NCBI GenBank assembly: GCA_019090455.1
Contig: JAHRWA010000075.1
Coordinates: 25,129 to 89,128, forward strand
Direction: 5' to 3'
From: Pseudomonadales bacterium
GTDB taxonomy: Bacteria > Pseudomonadota > Gammaproteobacteria > Pseudomonadales > DC-out160
DNA length: 64,000 nt
In this document: positions 45,550 through 54,238 of the stretch, piece by piece
How positions within the stretch are numbered: the first letter of the stretch is position 1
Layout of the letters: every line of letters begins with the position of its first letter
Made by a program: the position numbers and the translations under genes
The notes under the pieces: generated by a model
Told to the model about the DNA's origin: nothing
The model's input: only the letters and a program-made list of their open reading frames with translations
Databases searched by the model: none

Positions 45550-46458
45550 ATGAGGCCTAGACTTTGCCGTTCTGTAGCGATGACCATTGCTGTATTAATG
45601 TCATCATACTCAATGCTTTTTATTGACAAAGCGATGGCAATGGATAGCCTTTCCCAAAAGCAAGAAGCTCGTGAAAGAATAGGAAAACTAAAACAAAAGC
45701 TTTCCTACTATGAGGCTGAAAGTGAGGTTGAAAGTGATCAAAACAGGGCTGCAGATAAGCTTAGTGGATTCTATATTAAAGGCGGCTTCAATTGGGTTAA
45801 CGACAGTTTTGATATCGATAAAGAATACCCTGCAGATTCGCTTGAAGTCCCTTTTGGGTTTGAACCTGAATATCTAGCGACCACATTGCATGCTACTGTC
45901 AACATTTCGCTTCAAGCATACATCAACGTTGTCCATACCTTTAAGGTGAACGTTGGTGCGGGATATGCTTTCAGTCCAGCGCTTGCAGTTGAATTCAATT
46001 TGGACTATTTGTCCGTCTTCTATTGGGATAATTTAACGCCGAAACCTGATGCAGACTATTTCATTGGTAGCCAGTCTTATGTGTATATAACCACGTCAAC
46101 CGTGTCAGCAAAGTACACCCCATCTTTCTTTTTGAAACGCCACTCAATCTTCAAACCATACATACATATTGGTGGCGGGATGATGTTTGCTGATCTTGAA
46201 AATGCGAGAGTTGCCGATGACCCCCTTGTCATTACCTACCCCAATGCACCCAGCTTAGTGGGGCTACCCATCAATGTTCAAGGCATGATGGGGTATGACC
46301 AACAAAGCGATTTTTGTATCAAATATGGATTGGGATTTGATGTGCTTGCTAAAGAAAAAATGAAGTACTTTCTCGATTACTCCTTTATCGACGGTTTAGG
46401 AGATGTCGCTGACCTTAACGTACACAAAGTCACGAGCGGCATTATGTTTCTTTTCTAA
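45550..46458 (+). CDS. Barrel-family protein 5 of 5
   Basis: This is a 302-residue protein with AGGA 7 nt before the ATG. The signal peptide (core VAMTIAVLMSSYSMLFI) is followed by a longer coiled segment (KQEARERIGKLKQKLSYYEA). The barrel carries GFYIKGGFNWVNDSFDIDKE, PFGFEPEYLA, DYLSVFYWDNLTPK, TSTVSAKYTPS, KPYIHIGGGMMFA and GLGDVADLNVHKVTSGIMF, and ends in a terminal Phe, the classical outer-membrane sorting residue. It is the most diverged rightward copy (N-term K-G in place of G-F-G). Last gene of the rightward set. Confidence 0.72.
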   Translation: MRPRLCRSVAMTIAVLMSSYSMLFIDKAMAMDSLSQKQEARERIGKLKQKLSYYEAESEVESDQNRAADKLSGFYIKGGFNWVNDSFDIDKEYPADSLEVPFGFEPEYLATTLHATVNISLQAYINVVHTFKVNVGAGYAFSPALAVEFNLDYLSVFYWDNLTPKPDADYFIGSQSYVYITTSTVSAKYTPSFFLKRHSIFKPYIHIGGGMMFADLENARVADDPLVITYPNAPSLVGLPINVQGMMGYDQQSDFCIKYGLGFDVLAKEKMKYFLDYSFIDGLGDVADLNVHKVTSGIMFLF

Positions 46459-46586
46459 TGACCTATACCCCATTCCTTTCTAAAACAGATCAATGACACT
46501 AACAGAGGCCAATAGCACTCCAATCTTTTAGGCTTCGCCATCCTCCTCGTGGCATAATTGGGTTTTATTTCAAGAGGAGATAAGTT

Positions 46587-47669
46587 GTGGAGTTGTTAAG
46601 CGTCGATCTTTTTGGCAAACCTTTACGATTGGAAGGCACCATGGCGGGGTGGCAGCAATTGTACTGGGATCATCAGGTGGTATCTCAAAGAGCCGCATCC
46701 GATTCCGACGAAACCCATATTCAGCATATATTTGAGCTACAAGCCAATGAAGAGGGAATACAAGTTTCTCTCTCATTGGCGCTAAATTGGCAGCCTTTTG
46801 AACTATCCTATACTGTGACAGCCAATGGACAGACAGTCGTTCAGGGTGACAGATCCCTCCAAGACCTTTCCCAGAAAACGCCCCAAGAAGTCATCCCAGA
46901 AAAACGTCAATTTAGCCTAATTGGACTTGGGTCTCTTGCCTTAAAATTACTGAAAAGCGCTAAGGTCATAAAAGTCGTTTTTGCTGGCGCCAGCATTGCA
47001 GCCTATTCTTGGCTTTTTTCAGTTGAGTTCGCACTCGCTCTTATTGGCTGCCTAGTCTTCCACGAATATGGCCATATTCTGGCAATGAAACACTTCGGCA
47101 TGAAAACAAAAGGAATCTATCTCATACCATTTGTGGGTGGCCTAGCGTTAAGCGATGCAAAAATTAATACTCGCTGGCAAGACGTGGTCATCTCCATAAT
47201 GGGCCCCACCTTTGGTTTAATTTTATCTCTGATCGGCGTAGTGCTATACATGCTAACCGGGGAAATATTGTTTGCTGGAATAGCGGGATTTAATGCATTA
47301 CTCAATTTATTTAATATGCTTCCCATACTGCCCTTGGATGGTGGCCACATCCTCAAGAGCATTAGTTTTTCGATCGATAGTCGTATAGGCATTTTTTTAT
47401 GCGCTCTGGGTGCTGCAGGTGGTGTGTATTTAAGTTATTCCTTTGGCTTGGCCTTACTGGGGTTTATGCTAATCATCGGTAGCTTAGAGATCGTGCTGGA
47501 GTGGCGACGTCGTCACCAAAGTTCCTTGTATCCCCTTGATCGATACGGTCAACTCTTTTCGCTGGTCTGGTACTTAGTGGTAGTGATGGGACTCGTCTCC
47601 GTATTGGGATACGTAGCCAGTACTGGAGATGAAATCTTGGGCATCCCCCTAAAAGTACTGCAAAACTAA
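46587..47669 (+). CDS. Site-2-protease-like (M50 family) membrane metalloprotease
   Basis: This is a 360-residue protein. The first 125 residues form a soluble beta-rich domain (LSVDLFGKPLRLEGTMAGWQ). Several transmembrane helices follow, with the zinc motif HEYGH at residues 159-163 and the second motif LPLDGGH (D251) in NLFNMLPILPLDGGH, both characteristic of M50 intramembrane proteases. The start is GTG, with AGAGGAGA about 6-7 nt upstream. The neighbouring MFS gene starts 16 nt after the stop, so the two are co-transcribed. Substrate unknown; a regulated-proteolysis role on an anti-sigma factor is possible, but no evidence ties it to the gene at 439. Confidence 0.85.
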   Translation: MELLSVDLFGKPLRLEGTMAGWQQLYWDHQVVSQRAASDSDETHIQHIFELQANEEGIQVSLSLALNWQPFELSYTVTANGQTVVQGDRSLQDLSQKTPQEVIPEKRQFSLIGLGSLALKLLKSAKVIKVVFAGASIAAYSWLFSVEFALALIGCLVFHEYGHILAMKHFGMKTKGIYLIPFVGGLALSDAKINTRWQDVVISIMGPTFGLILSLIGVVLYMLTGEILFAGIAGFNALLNLFNMLPILPLDGGHILKSISFSIDSRIGIFLCALGAAGGVYLSYSFGLALLGFMLIIGSLEIVLEWRRRHQSSLYPLDRYGQLFSLVWYLVVVMGLVSVLGYVASTGDEILGIPLKVLQN

Positions 47670-47685
47670 TAAATTGGTTTTAACT

Positions 47686-48933
47686 ATGACAAGTACTAAC
47701 GCCAGCGCAGAAGAGCCCTCTGAGTCGTTATTCCGACAGTTGCAATTTCAGCTCTACGCGGCAGGCCAAACAGGCTGGTATGCTTCATGGGGAGTTCGAC
47801 ATGTTTTATTTCCCTGGCTGATCGTTTTGATTTTACAAGAAAGTCCCGAGCGAGTCGGCTTCGCTCAGATGACTGTTCTGCTGCCCAGTTTATTTTTTAT
47901 TTTATTCGGCGGAGCGATCGCTGACAGGATTGATTTACGAAAGCTGCTTCTTGGCATTCAAATGGGCGCGTTGATTCCTCCTATATTTTTAGCCAGCTTT
48001 ATCTATGCCGGCGTTTTAAATTTTGAAGTCATGGTGATTTACGGTTTGATGATGGGCATCAGCATGGCATTTATTACACCCGCCAGAGATGCCCTCTTGA
48101 CTAAGATCGCAGATCATCGAGTGCAGCAAGCGGTGACTATATCCACAGCCTTACAGTTTGGTTGCCAGATTATTGGCATTGCAATAGCCGGCGCTGCCGT
48201 CTCCATCGGCGCTCCCGCTCTATTGCTATTACAGGCATCATTTATCGGCGTCGCACTCATCGCCACTTGGATGATGTTGCCCGCACCGTCTACACGCGAC
48301 CCCTTGGATAACAGCTCTCCTTTAAAAGATATTTTAGACGGACTCAAAGTAGCGCTTAACACCCCTCTTATCATGCCTATTATTGCGTTGATGATCGCAA
48401 TGGGGTTTTGCTTTATGGGCTGGTTCTTAGTCATTTTGCCACTCACTATCAGAGATATATTTGACGGAGACTCGCCTCAATTAGCCTTCGCACACACTAG
48501 TTTTATGAGTGGCACTGTCGCCTCCATGGTCTGTGTCATTCGCTTTGGGCAGATTTCTAAACCCGGCAAAGCATTGACCCTCTCCCTCTCTATTACTGCC
48601 TTATTACTATTAACATCGCAGCTTGAAATGCCACTCACGCTCTACCTTGTTTGTGTATTCCTGTTTGGTATGGCCTCGGGCGTCAATATGTCGATGGCAC
48701 GCACCATTGTTTTAGAATGTGCGCCTACCAGTCATCGCGCTCGTTTGCTTTCCATTTTCCAACTGGGCTACCTCGGCGCTGCCCCCATTGGAGCCTTAAC
48801 CATGGGTTATCTCACTGCCCTACTCGGCCCATTTCATACAGCACTCATTGCCGGCAGCATACTGGGGCTGGTTATTTTAGTAGTCTTACCCAAAGCAGGA
48901 CTCTGGCGTTATCAAAAGGAGTCGGTATTTTAA
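47686..48933 (+). CDS. MFS transporter
   Basis: This is a 415-residue membrane protein with about 12 hydrophobic segments and a conserved loop-2 region (FGGAIADRIDLRKLLLGIQM) typical of the enterobactin-exporter/MdtG-like branch. The first hydrophobic segments include WGVRHVLFPWLIVLILQES and GLMMGISMAFITPARDALLT. I use the ATG at 47686; an upstream TTG four codons earlier is possible. Direction and substrate are unknown. Its position between the M50 gene and the LLM oxidoreductase gene suggests uptake or efflux of a catabolic substrate, but this is only inference. Confidence 0.85.
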   Translation: MTSTNASAEEPSESLFRQLQFQLYAAGQTGWYASWGVRHVLFPWLIVLILQESPERVGFAQMTVLLPSLFFILFGGAIADRIDLRKLLLGIQMGALIPPIFLASFIYAGVLNFEVMVIYGLMMGISMAFITPARDALLTKIADHRVQQAVTISTALQFGCQIIGIAIAGAAVSIGAPALLLLQASFIGVALIATWMMLPAPSTRDPLDNSSPLKDILDGLKVALNTPLIMPIIALMIAMGFCFMGWFLVILPLTIRDIFDGDSPQLAFAHTSFMSGTVASMVCVIRFGQISKPGKALTLSLSITALLLLTSQLEMPLTLYLVCVFLFGMASGVNMSMARTIVLECAPTSHRARLLSIFQLGYLGAAPIGALTMGYLTALLGPFHTALIAGSILGLVILVVLPKAGLWRYQKESVF

Positions 48934-49014
48934 TGGGAAACGGGAGTTTTCGCAGAGAGTAAATACAAGCACGGAAAGTCGGTTTTACATAACATTCAAT
49001 TCAGGAGCGGTATC

Positions 49015-50019
49015 ATGAAAGTAGACGGAGAACTACCCTTTGCCATGGCGAAGGTCACGGATAGAATCAACGATTTAGTCGCATCGGGTTTTAATGGTGC
49101 TCAATCATCGGAGACAGGCCACGACCCTTTTCTACCTTTGGTCCTGGCCTCAGAACACAGCCAAGATATGGATTTAATCACCTCTATTGCCGTTGCGTTT
49201 GCCCGCAACCCAATGAACCTCGCCACTATAGGCAATGACCTAAACGCTTTTTCTGAAGGCCGTTTTATCCTGGGTCTCGGCTCTCAAATAAAAGCGCATA
49301 TCGAAAAACGGTTCTCCATGCCCTGGTCACAACCCGCAGCCAGAATGCGCGAGATGATCATGGCGATACAAGCCATTTGGGCAACTTGGTATGAAGGCGT
49401 ACCGTTGGATTTTCGTGGTGAGTTTTACTCCCACACCTTAATGACGCCTGTATTCAGCCCCACCGTGACTCAATTCGGACCGCCCAAGATTTTTCTTGCC
49501 GCAGTAGGGCCAAAAATGACAGAGGTTGCAGGTGATCTGTGTGAAGGGATGTTAGTTCACCCTCTCACCTCACCTAAATTTCTCAGGGAAAACACCTTAC
49601 CCATTATTGAAAAGTGCTTAGCCGGCCGAGGGCTCGCTCGTTCTCAATTTGAATTATCCTATCCCGTCTTTGTCGTCTCAGGACAGAATGAAAAAGAATT
49701 CCAACGAGCGGACAAATCTATTCGCGAACGTATCGCATTTTACTCATCGACTCCCGCCTATCGCCGCGTCTTAGAAGTCCATGGCTGGGAACGTTTACAG
49801 CCTGAACTCAACGCCTTATCGAAACGGGGCGAATGGAAAAAGATGGGGACTTTGATTGACGACGAGATGCTCAACACGTTTGCCGTGGTGGGCAAACCTA
49901 ATGAGATCGTCCCCATGATCAAAGAACGCTATACCGGGCTAGTGGACCGGATTACCATTAACTTCACTTTTGCACCAGCGGAAGAACGCGCTGATTTGGT
50001 GAAAGAACTGGCTTCGTAG
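49015..50019 (+). CDS. LLM-class F420-dependent-type oxidoreductase
   Basis: This is a 334-residue TIM-barrel protein of the luciferase-like monooxygenase superfamily. Landmarks are SGFNGAQSSETGHDPFLPLV, LITSIAVAFARNPMNLATIG, FSEGRFILGLGSQIKAHIEK, PKIFLAAVGPKMTEVAGDLC and TFAVVGKPNEIVPMIKERYT. The pattern corresponds to the TIGR03617 (MSMEG_2256-like) family, described as probable F420-dependent. F420 use in this organism cannot be judged from the window. AGGAG precedes the ATG. The gene lies near the steroid/aromatic-type catabolic genes and would act on a hydrophobic alcohol or acyl substrate. Confidence 0.88.
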   Translation: MKVDGELPFAMAKVTDRINDLVASGFNGAQSSETGHDPFLPLVLASEHSQDMDLITSIAVAFARNPMNLATIGNDLNAFSEGRFILGLGSQIKAHIEKRFSMPWSQPAARMREMIMAIQAIWATWYEGVPLDFRGEFYSHTLMTPVFSPTVTQFGPPKIFLAAVGPKMTEVAGDLCEGMLVHPLTSPKFLRENTLPIIEKCLAGRGLARSQFELSYPVFVVSGQNEKEFQRADKSIRERIAFYSSTPAYRRVLEVHGWERLQPELNALSKRGEWKKMGTLIDDEMLNTFAVVGKPNEIVPMIKERYTGLVDRITINFTFAPAEERADLVKELAS

Positions 50020-50102
50020 GCCAACTTATCAAGACAAATAGAATAAAATCACCTAGATTAATACATCTATTTTAATACACCTAAATTAATACAAGGGGCA
50101 AT

Positions 50103-50133
50103 AAAAAAGGGTCTCTCGAATTTCAAGAGACCC
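50103..50133 (-). terminator. Intrinsic terminator for the second porin/PstS-like pair
   Basis: An 8-bp stem (GGGTCTCT at 50109-50116; AGAGACCC at 50126-50133) with a 9-nt loop is preceded on the plus strand by six A residues (50103-50108), which are the T-run when read leftward. It lies 25 nt beyond the PstS-like stop codon. Confidence 0.85.
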
Positions 50134-50157
50134 TCCACTAACACTTCCTGCCCACTA

Positions 50158-50577
50158 TTAGGGCAAAGTGATCAACACCTTTACCTTTTCACTGATGGTA
50201 TCGGCACTCATATATCCAATGCTCAACTTATCTTTCCTTAATGCGTTTAGCATTTCTTCTTCAGTATCCACTTGATCAAGAGGCGCGCCCTTCCCGGTAA
50301 AAATCATATTTGACCAATATGCCGTCATTTTACCCGGATCTTTCTTCAACGCTTTTTCATCAAATTCTATTTTCAATGGGTGCGTATCCAACAAGTTGAT
50401 GGCGTTAACCGCCACGCCGCCGATTTTTTTGGTTTTACCCAAGTAGAGTTTTTTCAGCGTTTTACTATCAACGCTGGTAATTTCGCTCTTTGCGCTTACG
50501 ACAACCATCACCTCGGCAAAAACAAAACCCGAAAGGAGAAAGGAGAGAAAGCCCGCAGTGAGTGCTTTATATTTCAT
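50158..50577 (-). CDS. Small PstS-like periplasmic protein, module 2
   Basis: This is a 139-residue protein with a signal peptide (MKYKALTAGFLSFLLSGFVF). The mature part shares LYLGKTKKIGG and MTAYWSNMIFTGKGAPL with the product of 8278-8727, so the two belong to the same short PBP-like family. AAGGAG overlaps the end of the upstream porin gene and lies 7 nt before the ATG, so translation is coupled. The genes are 11 nt apart. No ABC transporter subunits are adjacent. A terminator follows. Confidence 0.75.
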   Translation of the reverse strand: MKYKALTAGFLSFLLSGFVFAEVMVVVSAKSEITSVDSKTLKKLYLGKTKKIGGVAVNAINLLDTHPLKIEFDEKALKKDPGKMTAYWSNMIFTGKGAPLDQVDTEEEMLNALRKDKLSIGYMSADTISEKVKVLITLP

Positions 50578-50588
50578 GTGCTATCTCC

Positions 50589-51890
50589 TTAAAATACCAT
50601 TGTGATTGCGATGTTTATTTTATTGAGGCTTTGAGGGACATCCGCAGTAAAGGTGGTGAGATCTGGGAATTGATTAAATAGACCACTACTCGTTAACGGC
50701 GTTGTCAAAGGACTATCAGCAGACCGATATTGTGCATCGTCTAGCTCTATATGCTGTATGTCGAGCTTCAGTGCCGCCCAAGGTTGAATATCGTATCGAA
50801 CTCCAATCATACCCGCTGATTGGCTTTGATTTACCAAATCAGAACCCGAAGTATCCAGTGATGAATAGGTCAGATGAGGCATCCATTTTCCAAATCGATA
50901 TCCCATTGTGACAAACCCTGACACCGTATCTGGAAAAGGAATCCCACTTACGGGCCTCTTACCGATTTCCGCCATCAACAGCAATCTATCGCCATTGTAA
51001 CGCCCAGATAATGAGAAGAACCCAGCGTCTCCCTCTAGACCATTTTCTATCAATGAAAAGACTTGCTCAAATTGGGCCGCACTCGCAATAACTGCTCCTA
51101 GATCTGTTGCTGCCGCAACTGGATCACCGAACCCCGCATTGGCAAGAGATAAGGTCGCAAGAGCAGAGATCATATCATTGCCCAGATCCGCATTTGCTGC
51201 TTGTGCCTGGGGCGTACCAAACAAAACATCCAATAGATCCATCTTAACCTTCACACCAACCGCAGCAAATCGAATTTCCAATTCATCAGTTCCCCAGCTT
51301 AACGTGAAACCCGCAAGCTGAGTAATTTCACCCTCGACCAAAAGCCCCAGTGCCGGTATTTTGATGTTATCTCTTCCTATATAAAATTGGGCACGCGCCC
51401 ACGATTCATCAAGGTCATAATTGTAGTCAAATGACATGCCAGTAATAGACGTAAAAGGTACGTTAGCAAACCCATAAATCTCTTCAGGCGGGTTAATCCA
51501 GGGGTAAGTAACCCCCACATCGTAGGCTTCTGAAATCATAAAAATGGGCACCTTTATCCGTCCTATATTCACCGCTAAGCTATCTGTTGCCTGCCAGCCA
51601 ACGTATGCCCAATCCGCTGACATATCCCAATCGGTTCGAGCCCGAGCAATAAATTGAGTTACAAAACTAATCGGTACAGTTTTGTTTGGTGAAAAACGCA
51701 TTTGAATACCCATAATTGTCGATTCGGAGAAACTTCCGTCCTCATCGGCAAAGGCATACGACTCCTTGGTATCCGTGGCAGAAAAGCCAGCTGTGGTAAA
51801 TCCATTGACCTTCAGTTTTGACGCTGCGAAAGCCGACACGGGTAAGGTTAGTACCAGCACCCCCACAGCAAGCAATTTTTGTAATGACAT
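50589..51890 (-). CDS. Porin-like outer-membrane protein, module 2
   Basis: This is a 433-residue protein with a signal peptide (core LLAVGVLVLTLPVSAFA). The mature strands include KVNGFTTAGFSATDT, STIMGIQMRFSP, SADWAYVGWQ, LAVNIGRIKVPIFMISEAYD and MGYRFGKWMPHLTYSSL, and it ends NIAITMVF with a terminal Phe. It shares the module-1 pattern (DWAY, then RIKVP-x-F-x-x-S) with the porin at 7023, at low overall similarity. AGGAG lies 8 nt before the ATG. A central Ala/Leu/Asn-rich loop (QAQAANADLGNDMISALATL) probably extends outside the barrel. The substrate is unknown; it lies beside catabolic genes. Confidence 0.78.
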   Translation of the reverse strand: MSLQKLLAVGVLVLTLPVSAFAASKLKVNGFTTAGFSATDTKESYAFADEDGSFSESTIMGIQMRFSPNKTVPISFVTQFIARARTDWDMSADWAYVGWQATDSLAVNIGRIKVPIFMISEAYDVGVTYPWINPPEEIYGFANVPFTSITGMSFDYNYDLDESWARAQFYIGRDNIKIPALGLLVEGEITQLAGFTLSWGTDELEIRFAAVGVKVKMDLLDVLFGTPQAQAANADLGNDMISALATLSLANAGFGDPVAAATDLGAVIASAAQFEQVFSLIENGLEGDAGFFSLSGRYNGDRLLLMAEIGKRPVSGIPFPDTVSGFVTMGYRFGKWMPHLTYSSLDTSGSDLVNQSQSAGMIGVRYDIQPWAALKLDIQHIELDDAQYRSADSPLTTPLTSSGLFNQFPDLTTFTADVPQSLNKINIAITMVF

Positions 51891-52294
51891 AGAGCCATCT
51901 CCTAATTGGAATTAATTATTTTCTTCCACAAGTTTCACTCCAATCTTTTTAATTCGACCCCGAAAAAAATAGCGGAATGACTAAGAAAACTAATGAACTT
52001 ATGAACCTTTAATGAATATAGGTCAGTTTTTTAAAAATGCATGTTTTTTAGAGGTTTATGATCAATAAGAAACACTATCTTTCCACTCTGAAAAAGTAGT
52101 TTCATTATCTGACAAAAACAAAACAGGGCACTTGTTGAAACCAACGATGATAAAACAGAACAACACATAACAAGCACAAGGGTTAAACAGAAACACATTG
52201 TCCTTTAATGCTAACTCTTGATGCTACTTACAGAAGGAAGCGATCACGGTCGGCCACTCCTATGTTGCTAACAGCACCACCCTACTGATAGGCC
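51891..52294. other. Intergenic region upstream of the module-2 porin
   Basis: About 400 bp are AT-rich and contain no plausible gene. The promoter of the leftward porin gene must lie in the left half. I cannot identify its boxes, and I see no terminator hairpin for the leftward MaoC-like gene to the right. Confidence 0.35.
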
Positions 52295-52774
52295 TCAAGC
52301 ATCTCTTGCCTGCTTACTGGCAGCCAATCTAACCGGCTCATAAACAATCACTGTTTCGCCTTTTTGATTCACTATGCTATTTCTTGTCTTCACGACGCCT
52401 CGATTGGGTGTCTTTGATGTGGCTCGACTTTCGAGAACTTCCACTTCCACATGAAGCGTGTCGTTGACGAAGGTAGGACCTTTGACTTGAAATGACATTT
52501 CTAAAAATGCTAGCCCCGTATGTTGCAAAGTACTTTGAACAATAAGCCCTTCCGCAAAACAATATGCTAATGCCCCAGGCACCAACCTGCCGCCTTGCGG
52601 TGCATGCTCTTTCGCATACTCAGCATCAGTGAACAGCATTTCCACCATACCCGTTGTGTTAATAAAATTAACCAAATCAGTTTCCGTCACCGTTCTGCTG
52701 ATAGTCTTGAAACAATCGCCTTTTTTGAGATCATCCCAAGCCAATCCCAGACCGACGGTTTTCATCTCGCTCAT
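52295..52774 (-). CDS. MaoC/hotdog-fold dehydratase-like protein
   Basis: This is a 159-residue hotdog-fold protein. The frame reaches 52804, but GGAGA sits at the right distance for the ATG at 52774 (MSEMKTVGLG). Landmarks are GLAWDDLKKGDCFKTISRTV, TETDLVNFINTTG and RLVPGALAYCFAEGLI, which parallel the FAS1-like/MaoC N-terminal motif. Strands follow (LEMSFQVKGPTFVNDTLHVE, VVKTRNSIVNQKGETVIVYE). The hydratase motif (D-x4-H) is not obvious; Asp in TETDLV and His in EHAPQGG are candidates. Likely acts on an enoyl-CoA or is a binding partner. Divergent from the Rieske oxygenase gene. Confidence 0.75.
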   Translation of the reverse strand: MSEMKTVGLGLAWDDLKKGDCFKTISRTVTETDLVNFINTTGMVEMLFTDAEYAKEHAPQGGRLVPGALAYCFAEGLIVQSTLQHTGLAFLEMSFQVKGPTFVNDTLHVEVEVLESRATSKTPNRGVVKTRNSIVNQKGETVIVYEPVRLAASKQARDA

Positions 52775-53015
52775 AACCATTCTCCGTTTAATAAGGCTCT
52801 GCATTTAGCTATGCAATTAATCGCGCAATTAATCATGCACCACTCATGGCATTGGCATTAAAACAGGCGATCAAAATACTGCAATCAATCACCTGCCAAT
52901 TTGCGCGACATAGGATACCGTATTTTTTAATCAAAAAGGAATCTCATCTAGCAATGGCAGAGCAAATTGCTTACTATTTTTTCTTCATAAACATTTCGTT
53001 AAAAGGGCAAAGCCA

Positions 53016-54176
53016 ATGGAAGTCGATACGCGTATTGAGTTGGTGGAACGTGCATTTAAGTTACTCGATAATAATGATACCACTCGCGTAGACGATATTT
53101 ATTTGAGCCCAGTGGAGTCCTACACATCAAACGATTGGCTAGCACAAGAACAAGAGATTCTATTTAAACAGTATCCACTACTGGTCGCTTTTTCCTGCGA
53201 CCTACCTAACAACGGTGATTTTATCGCGAACGATGATGCCGGACTCCCCTTATTAATATTGCGCAATCAATCGGGAGGCATTAGCGCCTTTTATAATACC
53301 TGCCGACATCGCGGAGCCAAATTAGTCAATGGCTGCGGAAAAGCGTTAAAGGGACTCACCTGCCCCTATCATGCCTGGTCCTATGACCTAGAGGGGAGGC
53401 TAAAGGCCATACCTGACCAAATTAGCTTTCCCAATATCAAAAAATCAGAACACAATTTGGTGACTTTACCGGTAGTCGAAAAATACGGAATGATTTGGGT
53501 CTGCCCTACAGCCGGCAAGCGTTTCGATATCGACGAACAGCTAGGTGGATTGCAGCAAGGGCTAGTCTCGGATCTACAAGCCTACCACTTTGAAAACTAC
53601 CATCCTTACGCCCAACGGCGCATGCACTGCAAAATGAACTGGAAGCTGATGCTCGATACCTTTCTAGAGCCTTACCACTTCGCCCCATTACATCGGAACA
53701 CGGTAGCGCCCATACTGCATCATAACTTATGCTTGCTCGACACCTATGGTCAAAACCTGCGGGAAACAATGATACGCAAATCCATTGAGAAATGCCGAGA
53801 GCTACCGAAACAAAATTGGGACATACTGCCACACTCCGCCTTATTCTATCAGCTGTTCCCCAATGCAGGACTCGTTATGCAGCGAGATCACGTTGAGCTT
53901 TGGCGCTCTTACCCCATTCCCGGTCAAGTTGGTGAGTGCATGGTTCAGATGGATTACTATATTCCCGAACCCGCAGACACCCCAGCGGCAAAGGATCACT
54001 GGGAGCGAAATATGGATTTAGCGGTACGAACGGTACTTGAAGAGGATATCCCTTGTGTCGAGAGCATACAGGTAGGATTAAGCAGCGGCGCCAACACACA
54101 TAGTACCTTTGGTCGCAATGAGCCTGCGCTAATTCATTTCCAAAGAGAAATAGCGCAGGCTATTGGGCGATCATAA
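53016..54176 (+). CDS. Rieske [2Fe-2S] aromatic-ring-hydroxylating oxygenase alpha subunit
   Basis: This is a 386-residue oxygenase. The Rieske centre is C96-R-H98 and C116-P-Y-H119 (NTCRHRGAKLVNGCG, LTCPYHAWSY). The catalytic domain has the mononuclear-iron histidines in FLEPYHFAPLHRNTVAP (H221 and H226); the third ligand (Asp) lies further on. AAGGG precedes the ATG. No ferredoxin or reductase gene is adjacent, so electron supply must come from elsewhere. Substrate is not predictable: carnitine-like, steroid-like or aromatic acids all occur in this group. Confidence 0.93.
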   Translation: MEVDTRIELVERAFKLLDNNDTTRVDDIYLSPVESYTSNDWLAQEQEILFKQYPLLVAFSCDLPNNGDFIANDDAGLPLLILRNQSGGISAFYNTCRHRGAKLVNGCGKALKGLTCPYHAWSYDLEGRLKAIPDQISFPNIKKSEHNLVTLPVVEKYGMIWVCPTAGKRFDIDEQLGGLQQGLVSDLQAYHFENYHPYAQRRMHCKMNWKLMLDTFLEPYHFAPLHRNTVAPILHHNLCLLDTYGQNLRETMIRKSIEKCRELPKQNWDILPHSALFYQLFPNAGLVMQRDHVELWRSYPIPGQVGECMVQMDYYIPEPADTPAAKDHWERNMDLAVRTVLEEDIPCVESIQVGLSSGANTHSTFGRNEPALIHFQREIAQAIGRS

Positions 54177-54238
54177 AAATCGGATCTATCTCTAACAACT
54201 AGAGCATGACTAATTAAACGAGACTAATAAGAAAAGAC

